Positions 25,944 through 35,166 are shown, counted from the stretch's first letter. The stretch: DNA of 64,000 bases from Blastocatellia bacterium (GCA_016789725.1 JAEUQN010000005.1:1-64000); one strand, 5' to 3'. The notes: generated by a model not told the origin, from the letters alone. Translations and numbers: made by a program.

Positions 25944-26388
25944 GTTCGACGGTTTGGTAATCGCCCGTTGCTTCTGCTCCAGCCGCGTGAAGGCGATATT
26001 CCGCCGTGAATTGCAAATCCTTTCGCAGTGAATGAAACACACTGCAATATTTAGCGATGGAAAGATTGATCGCGCGTGTTACTTTGTCGGCACTCAAGCC
26101 TTCGCCCCACACTTCAAAGCGGGCCACAATCGCCTTGTAATATTTTGGCTCGGTCTCATTGCGCTCGCCTGTTAATACGACTTCCAAATGCGCCAATGGT
26201 TCGCGCATCTTTTGCATAATCAACACGACGTCAATCGCCGAACATCCGCCGATAGATTCCAGCAACAATTCCATCGGACTCGCCGCCACCTGCGTGTTGC
26301 CGTCCATCAACGTCTCAAATCCTTTGGCGCTTTGACCCGTAAATTTCAGATCGCCCTGCCAGGTTAATTTTGTCGTCACATTTGCCAT
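25927..26388 (-). CDS. OsmC-family protein (YhfA-like)
   Basis: OsmC/Ohr-fold protein, a thiol-based peroxide reductase in characterised members. It begins [15 protein letters not shown] and has [28 protein letters not shown] with the first redox Cys. The second Cys lies in [14 protein letters not shown]. At 153 aa it fits the YhfA-like branch, whose physiological role is less defined than Ohr. It overlaps the convergent dtd 3' end by 17 bp. Confidence 0.85.
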   Translation of the reverse strand: MANVTTKLTWQGDLKFTGQSAKGFETLMDGNTQVAASPMELLLESIGGCSAIDVVLIMQKMREPLAHLEVVLTGERNETEPKYYKAIVARFEVWGEGLSADKVTRAINLSIAKYCSVFHSLRKDLQFTAEYRLHAAGAEATGDYQTVELTSPE

Positions 26389-26435
26389 CTTAAATCCTCT
26401 TTCTCTGGTTATCCTTTGCTCTGTTTGCCTGAAAA

Positions 26436-28094
26436 TTACTCTTGTCTTCGCTGCGCTGTCGGCAATGCTTTGCGCGGCAGCTTTTCATTGCGCATCGCCG
26501 CATTATAGGCAAAGACAGCGACGACGGTCGCCATTTGCACCATATCCTCGCGTTGCACGTGGTCCACGGTGTCCATATTGGAATGGTGTGTGCGCGAATT
26601 GTATTCCAATCGTTCCTGGATGAATTGGAAGCCCGGCAGTCCCACCGAATCAAACGCAATATGATCGGTGCTTCCTACCGAACGTGGACCGATCAGCGTG
26701 ACGCCCAAATCTTTCAGCGGTTCCATCCATTGCGCAAAGATTTTCTGCACGCCCAAATTGCCTTGCGCCCAAATGCCGCGAATACGTCCCGTGCCGTTGT
26801 CAATGTTGAAATACGCAGCGAGTTTTTCGTGTTCGGGCAGCAATTTCATCGTCGCGGGGTCGGCAAAATGTTCTTTCACATACGCGCGCGAACCGAGCAA
26901 TCCTTGTTCTTCCGCGCCCCATAAACCAATGCGAATCGTGCGGCGTGGTTTGGCTCCGACAGCTTTCAAAATGCGCAACGCTTCCATCATCGCGGCGCTG
27001 CCGGTAGCGTTGTCGGTCGCGCCCGTGCCGGAATGATGCGAATCGAAATGCGCGCCGATGATGACGACTTCGTCTTTCAAATCAGTGCCGGGAATTTCGG
27101 CAATCAAATTGAAACCATTCTTGCTCGTCTCTTCATGAAATTGTGCTTGAATATTGAGTTCGGCTTTGACCGGGACGCCTTTTTCGAGAATGCGAATCAT
27201 GCGGTTGTAATGCTCGACGGCGAGGACGATTTGAGGCGGAACTTTACCGGCATTCTGGTCACGCGTGCCACCCGATTGCACAAAGATTGTGCCGCCATCG
27301 GTACGTTGTGTTTGCCAGGTCATCTCGCTGCCGCCCGCCGACATAAAACTGTCGCTGCCGCGATCAAACACGGCGGCGATACCTTCGGCTAACAAAAACT
27401 CCTGAATCTTACGTTGAAGATTCGCAGCGCGTTGAAAGCCAGCGCCGCCTGCGTCATCCGCGCTGCCTGCGATACGTCCGGTTCGTCGCGGCGCAGGCAC
27501 CGGAGTCGTGGCGACTTCCTGCAAGTCCGCTTCATTCATACGTAACACAACACGACCATCCAGAACTTTCACTTCACGCGCCGGTTGCAGCAACACGATC
27601 TTGCCTTTCAGTTTGCCGCGATATTTCTCAAAATCCGCTTCCGTCTGAATCGGCGCATAAACGACGTCGGCATTGATTGTGCCATTCGTGCCGGGCGTCC
27701 ACGACTTCGGGTAGCCGATGAGCGGCGAGACTTGTGGCTCGGTCATGTGCGCACTGAAGCGCGTGAGCGACCAGCCTTTGCCAAATGCGAATTCTTCCTC
27801 GTGAATGTTCGCAAGCCCCCATTCCTTGAATTTTTTCTGCGCCCATTGGCTGGCCTGTTTGATGGCGGGCGAGCCGGTCAAACGCGGGCCGTAGACGTCC
27901 GACAGCCACGAGATGTGATCCATCACTTGCGACCGTTGCAAGCCTTCTTCCCGAATCTTCGCCAGCATTGCGTAATCCAATGACTCGGTCGAAGTTTGTG
28001 CGCTGATAGTGAGTGTGGGAGTGGCGAGCGTGAGGGCAAGGACAGCGGAGACAAATGGTTTTAGGACTTGCGTGAGTTTGAATCGTTGAATCAT
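26436..28094 (-). CDS. Exported M28-family zinc aminopeptidase
   Basis: Signal peptide (VLALTLATPTLTISAQ), then an M28 peptidase with a PA-domain insertion. The bridging zinc ligands are visible: His-Asp in IIGAHFDSHHSGTGATDNATG, with the bridging Asp in that stretch; the catalytic Glu pair in LWGAEEQGLLGSRAYV; Asp in YFNIDNGTGRI; and His in GSTDHIAFDSVGLPGFQFIQ. Length 552 aa is usual for periplasmic M28 enzymes of Acidobacteriota. It probably trims peptides outside the cytoplasm. Confidence 0.92.
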   Translation of the reverse strand: MIQRFKLTQVLKPFVSAVLALTLATPTLTISAQTSTESLDYAMLAKIREEGLQRSQVMDHISWLSDVYGPRLTGSPAIKQASQWAQKKFKEWGLANIHEEEFAFGKGWSLTRFSAHMTEPQVSPLIGYPKSWTPGTNGTINADVVYAPIQTEADFEKYRGKLKGKIVLLQPAREVKVLDGRVVLRMNEADLQEVATTPVPAPRRTGRIAGSADDAGGAGFQRAANLQRKIQEFLLAEGIAAVFDRGSDSFMSAGGSEMTWQTQRTDGGTIFVQSGGTRDQNAGKVPPQIVLAVEHYNRMIRILEKGVPVKAELNIQAQFHEETSKNGFNLIAEIPGTDLKDEVVIIGAHFDSHHSGTGATDNATGSAAMMEALRILKAVGAKPRRTIRIGLWGAEEQGLLGSRAYVKEHFADPATMKLLPEHEKLAAYFNIDNGTGRIRGIWAQGNLGVQKIFAQWMEPLKDLGVTLIGPRSVGSTDHIAFDSVGLPGFQFIQERLEYNSRTHHSNMDTVDHVQREDMVQMATVVAVFAYNAAMRNEKLPRKALPTAQRRQE

Positions 28095-28328
28095 TGACCT
28101 TCCTCAACAAATGGTTTTCGAACAGCAGCAGCGAGTTGTCTTCGGCGTTATTTCCGCCACGGTTCGCTGTCATTCCACAACACAATTTCCGGCAAGTAAA
28201 GACCACTGCGTCAGCGTAATGGGGCGCGAGGAGTCTTTTCACTCGTTGCGGCTCAATTTTAAGAATTCGGGAATCGTGGTATCTTCGCCCTTCATTTTCT
28301 CTGACCCAATTTTCCGAGGAGATTTTTC

Positions 28329-29108
28329 ATGCTACTGGAAGGCAAAAACGGCCTGATTTTAGGCGTTGCTAACAAAGCCAGCATTGCCTGGGCCATTGCA
28401 CAATCGTGCGCGCAAGCAGGCGCAAAACTCGCGTTCAACTATCAAACCGAGCGGTTGAAAGAAAACGTCGAAGACCTTGCCGCGACGATTCCTGACGCGA
28501 AATGCTATCAATGTGATGCGGGCAATGACGAAGAAATTACGGCCCTGATGAACAGCTTTGCCGGAGAGTACGGCAAGCTGGATTTTCTGGTGCATTCCAT
28601 TGCTTACGCCCCGCGCGAAGCGTTGACTGGCGAATTTATCAACACGACGCGCGATGATTTCAAAGTCGCTCTTGAAGTCAGCGCCTATTCGCTCGTCGCC
28701 TTCACCCGCGCCGCGCTGCCGATTATGAACGAAGGCGGTTCGATCATTACGCTCACATATCTCGGCGCAGAACGTGTCGTGCCGCATTACAATGTGATGG
28801 GTGTTGCCAAAGCCGCACTGGAATCTACCGTTCGTTATCTTGCCAGTGACCTTGGCCCGAAAGGCATCCGCGTCAACGCCATCTCCGCTGGCCCAATTCG
28901 TACGCTCGCGGCGCGCGGCGTGTCCGGCATCACAAACATGGTTGCGCATCACCGCGAAGTTGCACCACTGCGCAAAGCTACTGAACAAGCCGAAGTCGGC
29001 GACACCGGATTGTTTTTGGTCAGTAGCCTGTCGCGTGGCATCACGGGTGAAGTGATTTACGTGGATGGCGGCTACCATATTTTGGGAACGCTCGCGCCGA
29101 TGGGCTAA
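28329..29108 (+). CDS. fabI: Enoyl-[acyl-carrier-protein] reductase (NADH)
   Basis: Final reduction of each fatty-acid elongation cycle; triclosan target family. GLILGVANKASIAWAIAQ is the atypical FabI nucleotide-binding loop. LVHSIAYAPREAL, the catalytic pair in YNVMGVAKAALE and the ISAGPIRTLAARG motif are intact. Length 259 aa fits. CGAGGAG is well spaced upstream. It is a single-gene unit, 234 bp from the divergent peptidase. Confidence 0.97.
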   Translation: MLLEGKNGLILGVANKASIAWAIAQSCAQAGAKLAFNYQTERLKENVEDLAATIPDAKCYQCDAGNDEEITALMNSFAGEYGKLDFLVHSIAYAPREALTGEFINTTRDDFKVALEVSAYSLVAFTRAALPIMNEGGSIITLTYLGAERVVPHYNVMGVAKAALESTVRYLASDLGPKGIRVNAISAGPIRTLAARGVSGITNMVAHHREVAPLRKATEQAEVGDTGLFLVSSLSRGITGEVIYVDGGYHILGTLAPMG

Positions 29109-29162
29109 AGAACTTTAGTGTGGGTTCCGCAATCTCTCTTTACCTGCGGAACTCACCTCATC

Positions 29163-30275
29163 TCAATGACAAATCCAACTTACCTCATGCGCTTCCGTCA
29201 CATCCGGCACTTCCCATCGCATCAGCAATTTTTGAATCACTGAAGTCGGCACACTGGATGCACGTTCTGTGTTTTGTGCCCACAAATTCTTTTCCGACGT
29301 TTCCAGATACACAATCCGAATTTTGGCGTTGTACGCCGCGCACAAGCCCAAACAATGCTCGCGCATTTGTCGGCTCAGATTCGTCGCATTCCAGATGAAA
29401 TTTTGTTTGCGGCGTAAATACTCTCGCGCCATCTCCCGTGCGCGGACAACAACTGCGCCTTGATTGTCGGTCGGTTTGATCTTCATTTCTTCGCGCAGAG
29501 CGTCCAGTGAAATCACAGGCCAGTCAGGGCCGTTTGTTTTGATCCAATGATCTTTGCCTGCGCCGGGCAAGCCAGACATCACGATCACTTCGCTGCCCGT
29601 GTCATCAAAGGCCAGATAATTGGGATCGCGGTCTTCTTTTTGGAAATATAAAAAGCGGCTGTGATCGCTGGGGAAGGCACGCGGCGTTGTCAGGCATTCC
29701 TGCTCTTCGGCATAGTTCGCAAACAGCGCAATGTTGTCCAATAGCCGTTGCTGATCGGCACAAATGCGCCCGCGCGCATCGGCTTCGGTCACTTGCGCCA
29801 ACCAGTCGCAACGTGTCGTTTGGCTGACCTCAAACAATTTGCGCTGTGCGTTCGGGCGCTCAATCAGGAAGAACGGAATTTGATGATAACGAATCAGATT
29901 CACGATTTTCTCGCGTAACAGCAAAGGAATTTCCATGCGCCACAAAATCTCGCGCGCCATAATTTCGCCGCGTTTGGAGTGGCCGCGACTCGTGATGCGA
30001 CCGTCCTCAACGCGCGTGCAAACAGGCTTCGCTACGTCATGCATCAACGCTGCCACAAACACGATGGCGCGATCCTCAGCAGGCAAAACGCGCCAGGCTT
30101 CATTGGCAATGACCGCTTCGCAAACCATCCGCGTGTGAATCCAAACGTCGCCTTCCGCGTGATGTATTGGTTCCTGCGCGCAACCCTGCATCACGCGAAT
30201 CCACGCGAATTCGTTGTGCAGCGATTGCCAATTGAATTCATAATTTGGTTGTTGCGGAAGATGCGGGAAATTCAT
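29163..30275 (-). CDS. HD-Pnk-type RNA end-healing enzyme (HD phosphoesterase + polynucleotide kinase)
   Basis: Two-domain protein. Residues 35-195 form an HD domain (His pair near 38-39, ALMHDVAKP near 77-83, SRGHSKRG near 97-102, RYHQIP near 129-134). Residues 228-370 form a P-loop polynucleotide kinase (VIVMSGLPGAGKDHW near 230-244, acceptor Asp in ISLDALREEM near 258, NATNLSRQMR near 297-305). This order matches the bifunctional HD-Pnk enzymes known from bacteria such as Runella, in which the HD part removes 2',3'-cyclic or 3'-phosphates and the kinase phosphorylates 5'-OH ends. It overlaps the RNA ligase gene by four bases, giving healing and sealing activities in one operon. Confidence 0.87.
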   Translation of the reverse strand: MNFPHLPQQPNYEFNWQSLHNEFAWIRVMQGCAQEPIHHAEGDVWIHTRMVCEAVIANEAWRVLPAEDRAIVFVAALMHDVAKPVCTRVEDGRITSRGHSKRGEIMAREILWRMEIPLLLREKIVNLIRYHQIPFFLIERPNAQRKLFEVSQTTRCDWLAQVTEADARGRICADQQRLLDNIALFANYAEEQECLTTPRAFPSDHSRFLYFQKEDRDPNYLAFDDTGSEVIVMSGLPGAGKDHWIKTNGPDWPVISLDALREEMKIKPTDNQGAVVVRAREMAREYLRRKQNFIWNATNLSRQMREHCLGLCAAYNAKIRIVYLETSEKNLWAQNTERASSVPTSVIQKLLMRWEVPDVTEAHEVSWICH

Positions 30276-31057
30276 GCGAAAATATCAACGTCTGCGTGCA
30301 AGCGATTCGGCAAAATCGGGCGATCCATCCAATGGCTGCCGGAATCAACGACGGCTTGTAAAAATTCGGCGCGGACAAACTTATACCGCTCAACCACACG
30401 CCCGTCTTCTTCGACTTTGATGTACAGCCCTTCGGCCAAATCCGCATTGTCCGTTTGCTTTCTAACCAACTCCAGATTTTGTTTTTGTTCGTTGCAGGCA
30501 AGCGCGAGGTTTTCGCGCCATTGCGCGCTTTTATACAATGAAGTCGTCAACAACGATTGCAAATGCTCAAGCGAGGTCGCAATGCCCTGCCACAACACAG
30601 GAACCGAAATCAGCGGCGAATCTTTGAGCAATAAATGCCTTCTTTCGGTGGACAAAAACTCGCCGTTGCTCACGTCCAGAAGATCAAATTCAAAAAAGTA
30701 ATGCGGTAGCGCGTCATAGAAAATTGTGTGCTTCGCATAGACCCATTCGCCGTACATCACATACCGATTTTCCAACAACTCGTGTAGCGTTTGTTGTTTC
30801 GCGCGCGCCCAGGTTTTGAGCCAGGCAAATTGCCGTTCACGCGCGCCGCCATCCAAAAAGTGTCCGCGACTTTGCAGCAGCAATCTGCCGTCATTGTCAA
30901 AGCTGATGCCGGAGTTTGCGCCGTCCAATTTTTCTTCGACGACGATGAAGCGGCCTTTGATTTGGCTGAATGAAACGGATTCCAAATCCTCATCGCCAAC
31001 CTGCAACCGCGAGCCTTCAATATGTGGCGTGCGTGGGTATTTGTAGAGCTTCGTCAT
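30272..31057 (-). CDS. ATP-dependent RNA ligase (Rnl2-like)
   Basis: Covalent nucleotidyltransferase that should seal RNA ends with 3'-OH and 5'-phosphate. All core motifs are present: motif I EKLDGAN with nucleophile Lys43, motif III YGEWVYAKH near 102-110, motif IIIa FFEFDLLD near 121-128, motif IV AEGLYIKVE near 208-216, and motif V RYKFVR with Lys near 226. At 261 aa it is a compact ligase without an obvious additional C-terminal domain. It starts six bases after the methyltransferase stop and overlaps the HD-Pnk gene by four bases, so the three are translated together. Confidence 0.9.
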   Translation of the reverse strand: MTKLYKYPRTPHIEGSRLQVGDEDLESVSFSQIKGRFIVVEEKLDGANSGISFDNDGRLLLQSRGHFLDGGARERQFAWLKTWARAKQQTLHELLENRYVMYGEWVYAKHTIFYDALPHYFFEFDLLDVSNGEFLSTERRHLLLKDSPLISVPVLWQGIATSLEHLQSLLTTSLYKSAQWRENLALACNEQKQNLELVRKQTDNADLAEGLYIKVEEDGRVVERYKFVRAEFLQAVVDSGSHWMDRPILPNRLHADVDIFA

Positions 31058-31063
31058 CGCAAC

Positions 31064-31720
31064 TCAAACCTTTACAACGGCAATCATGTGGTTCAAGACG
31101 TAATCTATTTTGACACTGGTCGCACCCGCTTCCAGCCATAGATTTTCAAACGACGAAGGATCGAAAAGCTGGACATGTTCGGGGTTATCGTCTTCTTTCG
31201 AGGGAACGGAAGCCACCACAAAAGACCGCGCCAATCGCACCACTTCTGCTGCCGCCAAAGCCGGTGTTTCCAAATGCTCCAGCACTTCCAATGCCGTCAC
31301 GACATCTACACATTTGTCTTCCAATTCGATGGCCGTCGCGTCCATTTCGAGGGCTTGTAAATTCGTAAATCCGCCTTGTCGCACCGCATTGATGTCCGCG
31401 ACACGAACCGGATTCGTATCAATTGCAGTGACTTCCAGATATGGGAACGCATCCAACAACGGCCAAAGAAATGTGCCGCGCCCGCTGCCGATGTCGAGCA
31501 AGCTTGTTGGGGCAAGGCTGCGCAAAATCCCCAACACTTTTTTGACACGCGGAAGTTCCGTTTGATTTTTGAATTTATGCAGGCGCAATCCTGCCGCGCG
31601 CCCGGCGACGATGATCTCCTCATCTGACAACTCTGGGGCAAGCGTCATTTTGCCCCGGACAAAAGCTGCTGCCAGAGGGACAAAATACCGTTCATCAATA
31701 CATTCAGGCTGATCTGTCAT
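31064..31720 (-). CDS. SAM-dependent methyltransferase of the RNA-repair operon
   Basis: Class I Rossmann methyltransferase: motif I SLLDIGSGRGTFLWPLL near 73-90, acidic residue in VTAIDTNP near 101, and a post-I region DVVTALEVLEHLE near 139-151. Together with PEHVQLF near 180-186 the EVLEH stretch offers an Glu-x2-Glu-His plus His set like that of Hen1 3'-terminal RNA 2'-O-methyltransferases. The same stretch also occurs in generic methyltransferases, so specificity is open. The ATG at 31720 gives 218 aa; an extension to 31864 would run into the divergent ispE promoter. It is the first gene of the operon with ligase and HD-Pnk. Confidence 0.8.
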   Translation of the reverse strand: MTDQPECIDERYFVPLAAAFVRGKMTLAPELSDEEIIVAGRAAGLRLHKFKNQTELPRVKKVLGILRSLAPTSLLDIGSGRGTFLWPLLDAFPYLEVTAIDTNPVRVADINAVRQGGFTNLQALEMDATAIELEDKCVDVVTALEVLEHLETPALAAAEVVRLARSFVVASVPSKEDDNPEHVQLFDPSSFENLWLEAGATSVKIDYVLNHMIAVVKV

Positions 31721-31835
31721 GACCTTTTCAAGTCTTTGTTTTTCTCGTAACTCAAGGAAGCGGCATTTTAGTGTAAGATGCGTTTTCTTCGAGCAAAAAT
31801 TTGGTATTACCCTTGCTCTCAAGTTGAATGGGTCT

Positions 31836-32732
31836 ATGAATCTGGAAGTTCCTTCTTTTGCCAAAATTAACTGGACGCTCGAAATTTTAGGGCGTCGCGC
31901 CGATGGCTATCACGAACTGCGGACAATTTTGCAAACCGTAGATGTTTGCGATCAGTTGCAATTTGCGCCAGCCGAAGCAGAAATTGCCTTGACCTGTGAT
32001 CATCCTGATGTGCCGTGTGATGCAACGAATTTGATTTATCGGGCTGCGGTGTTGCTCAAAGACCTGACGGGCTGTGACAAAGGGGCAAAAATAGACTTGC
32101 AAAAACGGATTCCGATAGGGGCAGGATTGGGCGGTGGCAGCAGCAATGCAGCGATCACGCTTCTGGCCTTAACTCGGCTTTGGGAATTGGAGGTTGCGCC
32201 GCAGGATTTGTTTCGGCTTGGCTCTCAGCTTGGTTCGGATGTCCCGTTCTTTTTTTTCGGCGGGACGGGCATTGGGATTGGGCGTGGTGACGAAGTGTAT
32301 CCGATGGCAGACATTGTGGCGGAACACGTATTGCTCGTGAATCCCGGTGTTCAGGTCCCAACCCGCGAAATCTATGGAAACGTATCTTCTGAGTTGACAA
32401 GCCCGCGTGCCGTGAATAATATGCCGTTTTCTTTGCAGGCCGCTTACGCGCGCATGCGAGGGGCGCAATGGAAATTGCGAAATGATTTAGAACGCCCTGC
32501 ACTTGCGCTTTATCCTCTGATTGGTCAGGTCAAACAGCGGTTGATTGAATTAAATGCAGCGTCTGTATTGATGTCAGGAAGCGGCGCAACGGTTTTCGCG
32601 GTCTTTGAAAGTGAAGCGGCACGAACTCAGGCAAGGCAAGCCCTGAGCGAAACGGATTGGTGGTGCGCTGCAACGCGCACGCTAAGCCGGAATGAATATC
32701 AAGCCGCACTCGAAGAAAGTTTTGGATTTTAG
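31836..32732 (+). CDS. ispE: 4-diphosphocytidyl-2-C-methyl-D-erythritol kinase
   Basis: GHMP kinase of the MEP isoprenoid pathway. SFAKINWTLEILGRRADGYHELRTIL, the ATP-binding PIGAGLGGGSSNAA, and the C-terminal SVLMSGSGATVFAVF are diagnostic. The ATG at 31836 gives 298 aa; the longer frame from 31719 has no family similarity. The stop codon falls inside a heptad-type repeat arm. Followed by tRNA-Gln, prs, rplY and pth, a conserved bacterial order. Confidence 0.96.
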   Translation: MNLEVPSFAKINWTLEILGRRADGYHELRTILQTVDVCDQLQFAPAEAEIALTCDHPDVPCDATNLIYRAAVLLKDLTGCDKGAKIDLQKRIPIGAGLGGGSSNAAITLLALTRLWELEVAPQDLFRLGSQLGSDVPFFFFGGTGIGIGRGDEVYPMADIVAEHVLLVNPGVQVPTREIYGNVSSELTSPRAVNNMPFSLQAAYARMRGAQWKLRNDLERPALALYPLIGQVKQRLIELNAASVLMSGSGATVFAVFESEAARTQARQALSETDWWCAATRTLSRNEYQAALEESFGF

Positions 32733-32785
32733 ATGGGAAAAGAACGTGCAAGCGCAATCCGAAATCCAAAATCCAAAATCAAGTT
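32717..32785. repeat. Short heptad inverted repeat at the ispE 3' end
   Basis: The left arm TTTTGGA, TTTTAGA contains the TAG stop of ispE. The right arm (ATCCGAA, ATCCAAA, ATCCAAA, ATC) ends three bases before tRNA-Gln. The unit differs from the other heptad elements, but the layout (stop codon in the left arm, right arm abutting the next gene) is the same. Confidence 0.65.
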
Positions 32786-32786
32786 A

Positions 32787-32862
<76 letters not shown>

Positions 32863-32910
32863 TTTTTTTGTTTAGGCCCCAATAACTGCTCGAAGTTTTT
32901 GTAGTACCCC

Positions 32911-33858
32911 GTGAATAGTTTACAAGTATTCTCCGGTAACGCGAATCGCCCGCTGGCGGAGGAAATCTGCCAGTATTTAGGCGTCCCATTGGGGCGCGCC
33001 AATACGACGCGCTTTCCCGATGGCGAGTTCAATTTCCAGATCCTTGAAAACGTGCGTGGCAGTGATGTCTTCATCGTTCAGCCCACCAGCCCGCCAGTTG
33101 ATACGAACTTGATGGAATTGCTTTTGATGATAGATGCATTTCGTCGTTCATCGGCAGATCGCATCACAGCGGTAATTCCGTACTATGGTTATGGACGCGG
33201 TGATAAAAAAGACAAGCCGCGGATTGCGATTTCGGCAAAACTGGTGGCGAATTTGATCAAGATTGCGGGAGCGGACCGCGTGCTGGCGATGGATTTACAC
33301 GCACCACAGATTCAGGGTTTTTTTGATATTCCCGTGGATCACTTATTCGCCTCGCCGGTTGTCATTGAATATTTTCTGAAGCAGCAGATTGAAAATCTGG
33401 TCGTAGTCGCGCCTGATCCAGGCGGCGCAGAACGTGCCAGAGCTTATGCCAAGCGCCTGAATGCGGATTTCGCTATTGTGGACAAACGCCGCGATAAGTC
33501 CAAGCCGGGGCATGCTGAAGCCGAGGTCATGAACGTGATTGGCAAAGTTGAGGGACGCAACGTGTTGGTGGTAGATGATATGGCCGACACCGCAGGCACC
33601 TTGACGAAGGTCGCGGAAGCTTTGAAAAAAGAAGGCGCGCGCAGCATAGTTGCCAGTTGTGTTCACGCGGTGTTGTCTGGAAATGCGATGGAGCGGATTG
33701 CCAGTTCACCTCTGGAAAAAGTGGTGATTACCAATACCGTGTCCGCCGAAAAGGCGCGCGCCTCTACGCAGTACGAATGTCTGAGTGTGGCGCCGCTTTT
33801 GGCCGAGGCCATTAAATCTATTCACGATGAAACTTCGGTGAGCCGATTGTTTATTTGA
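32911..33858 (+). CDS. prs: Ribose-phosphate pyrophosphokinase
   Basis: Makes PRPP for nucleotide, histidine and NAD synthesis. SGNANRPLAEEICQYLG, the pyrophosphate-binding DLHAPQIQGFFDIPVDHL, the flexible loop near DKRRDKSKPG and the PRPP-binding VVDDMADTAGTLTK are intact. Length 315 aa is normal. The start is GTG with a weak ribosome-binding site, 48 bp after tRNA-Gln. Confidence 0.97.
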   Translation: MNSLQVFSGNANRPLAEEICQYLGVPLGRANTTRFPDGEFNFQILENVRGSDVFIVQPTSPPVDTNLMELLLMIDAFRRSSADRITAVIPYYGYGRGDKKDKPRIAISAKLVANLIKIAGADRVLAMDLHAPQIQGFFDIPVDHLFASPVVIEYFLKQQIENLVVVAPDPGGAERARAYAKRLNADFAIVDKRRDKSKPGHAEAEVMNVIGKVEGRNVLVVDDMADTAGTLTKVAEALKKEGARSIVASCVHAVLSGNAMERIASSPLEKVVITNTVSAEKARASTQYECLSVAPLLAEAIKSIHDETSVSRLFI

Positions 33859-33882
33859 GATTTCGTTTGGGAGTTTACGTTT

Positions 33883-34518
33883 ATGAGCTTTGATACAAAT
33901 GTTTCGCTGAATGCTCAGCCTCGCACTGAAAAAGGAAAAGGTGCGGCTGGGCGATTACGTCGCAGCGGGTTGATTCCCGTGACAGTGTATGGCGATGGGC
34001 AAGATGCCATTTCCGCCTCTATCGTTAAAAGAGAGCTGGGCGCGTTTGTGCGTAAATATGGTCGGCACGGCATTTTTACCTTGAATCTGGACGGTGGATC
34101 ATCGCCAGTGAAAATTGCCGAGATGCAGCTTGATCCGATTAAAGGCGGTGTTCGTCACATGGATTTGCAGCGCATTTCGCTCACAGAACGGTCCGAGTTT
34201 GAAGTCGCCTTGAAAATTGTCGGCGAGGCCGAGGGGGTGAAAATGGCGGGCGGTATTTTAGACGTTGTGAGCCATGCGATTCATCTTCGTTGCTTACCCT
34301 CTGATTTGCCTGAACATGTTGACGTTGATGTGACTCCATTGGGACTTGGACAAAATCTGCGTGTCAGTGATTTAAAACTCGACGCAGACAAGTTCCAAAT
34401 CGTGACTGATTCGGAAACCGTGATTGCCACTGTTGTCGCGCCGCGCGAAGAAGAAGTTGCCGCCACTACCGCCGAGCCGGAAGTGATTAAGAAGGGCAAA
34501 GCGGAAGACAAGAAATAG
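33883..34518 (+). CDS. rplY: 50S ribosomal protein L25/TL5 (CTC form)
   Basis: 5S rRNA-binding protein. The N-terminal L25 domain (RTEKGKGAAGRLRRSGLIPVTVYG) is followed by the TL5/CTC beta-domain (EVALKIVGEAEGVKMAGGILDVVSHAIHLRCLPSDLPEHVDVDVTPL), and it ends in a charged tail. 211 aa marks it as the long CTC type. It lies between prs and pth, the usual order. Confidence 0.95.
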   Translation: MSFDTNVSLNAQPRTEKGKGAAGRLRRSGLIPVTVYGDGQDAISASIVKRELGAFVRKYGRHGIFTLNLDGGSSPVKIAEMQLDPIKGGVRHMDLQRISLTERSEFEVALKIVGEAEGVKMAGGILDVVSHAIHLRCLPSDLPEHVDVDVTPLGLGQNLRVSDLKLDADKFQIVTDSETVIATVVAPREEEVAATTAEPEVIKKGKAEDKK

Positions 34519-34535
34519 CCCCAGTTTGATCGTAG

Positions 34536-35093
34536 ATGTTTCTCATCGTGGGCTTAGGTAATCCCGGTAGCAAGTATGAGCAAACACGCCATAATTGCGG
34601 TTTCTTGCTCATAGACGAATTGGCGCGTCGTGCCGGGCGCGAGGTCCGAACGCCTGAATGTCAGTCGCTAACGACCAAAACCACACTGCGTGGGACAGAA
34701 ATACTGTTGGTCAAACCGCAAACGTTTATGAACCTCAGTGGCGTGGCGGTTGCCGCTTTGATGAAAAAGTACGAAATCAAAGCGGAAAACATTTTGATAA
34801 TTAGTGATGATGTGGCGTTGTCACTTGGTACATTGCGTCTTCGTCGTGAGGGAAGCGCAGGCGGGCAAAATGGTTTGAAGTCCATCATCAAGGAAATCGG
34901 AACGCAGCAATTTCCTCGTTTGCGGATTGGCATTGCGCCCGATCATCCGGTTCGCAATCTTTCAGATTTCGTGTTGGGTGAATTTAGCAAGCGCGAGCGT
35001 GAAGTCCTGAGCGATACAATAGACGCGGCTGCGGACGCCGTCGAAGTTCTTTTGCAAGATGGCATCGCGGAAGCGATGTCGAAATATAATTGA
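34536..35093 (+). CDS. pth: Peptidyl-tRNA hydrolase
   Basis: Recycles peptidyl-tRNA dropped from ribosomes. FLIVGLGNPGSKYEQTRHNCGF carries the catalytic His and Asn; LVKPQTFMNLSG, the Asp in LIISDDVAL, and GGQNGLKSII are intact. Length 185 aa is normal. It lies 17 bp after rplY. Confidence 0.97.
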   Translation: MFLIVGLGNPGSKYEQTRHNCGFLLIDELARRAGREVRTPECQSLTTKTTLRGTEILLVKPQTFMNLSGVAVAALMKKYEIKAENILIISDDVALSLGTLRLRREGSAGGQNGLKSIIKEIGTQQFPRLRIGIAPDHPVRNLSDFVLGEFSKREREVLSDTIDAAADAVEVLLQDGIAEAMSKYN

Positions 35094-35166
35094 AGCCACG
35101 CGGTGGCTTTCTCCTTGCCCGAAGTAATGAGCTTTGGGCTAACCAACATCCATAAGGAGGATTCTC

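Noticed and set aside
31721-31864. Longer N-terminus of the operon methyltransferase
   Set aside because: It would overlap the divergent ispE leader and start region, and the added 48 residues are basic and unlike methyltransferases.
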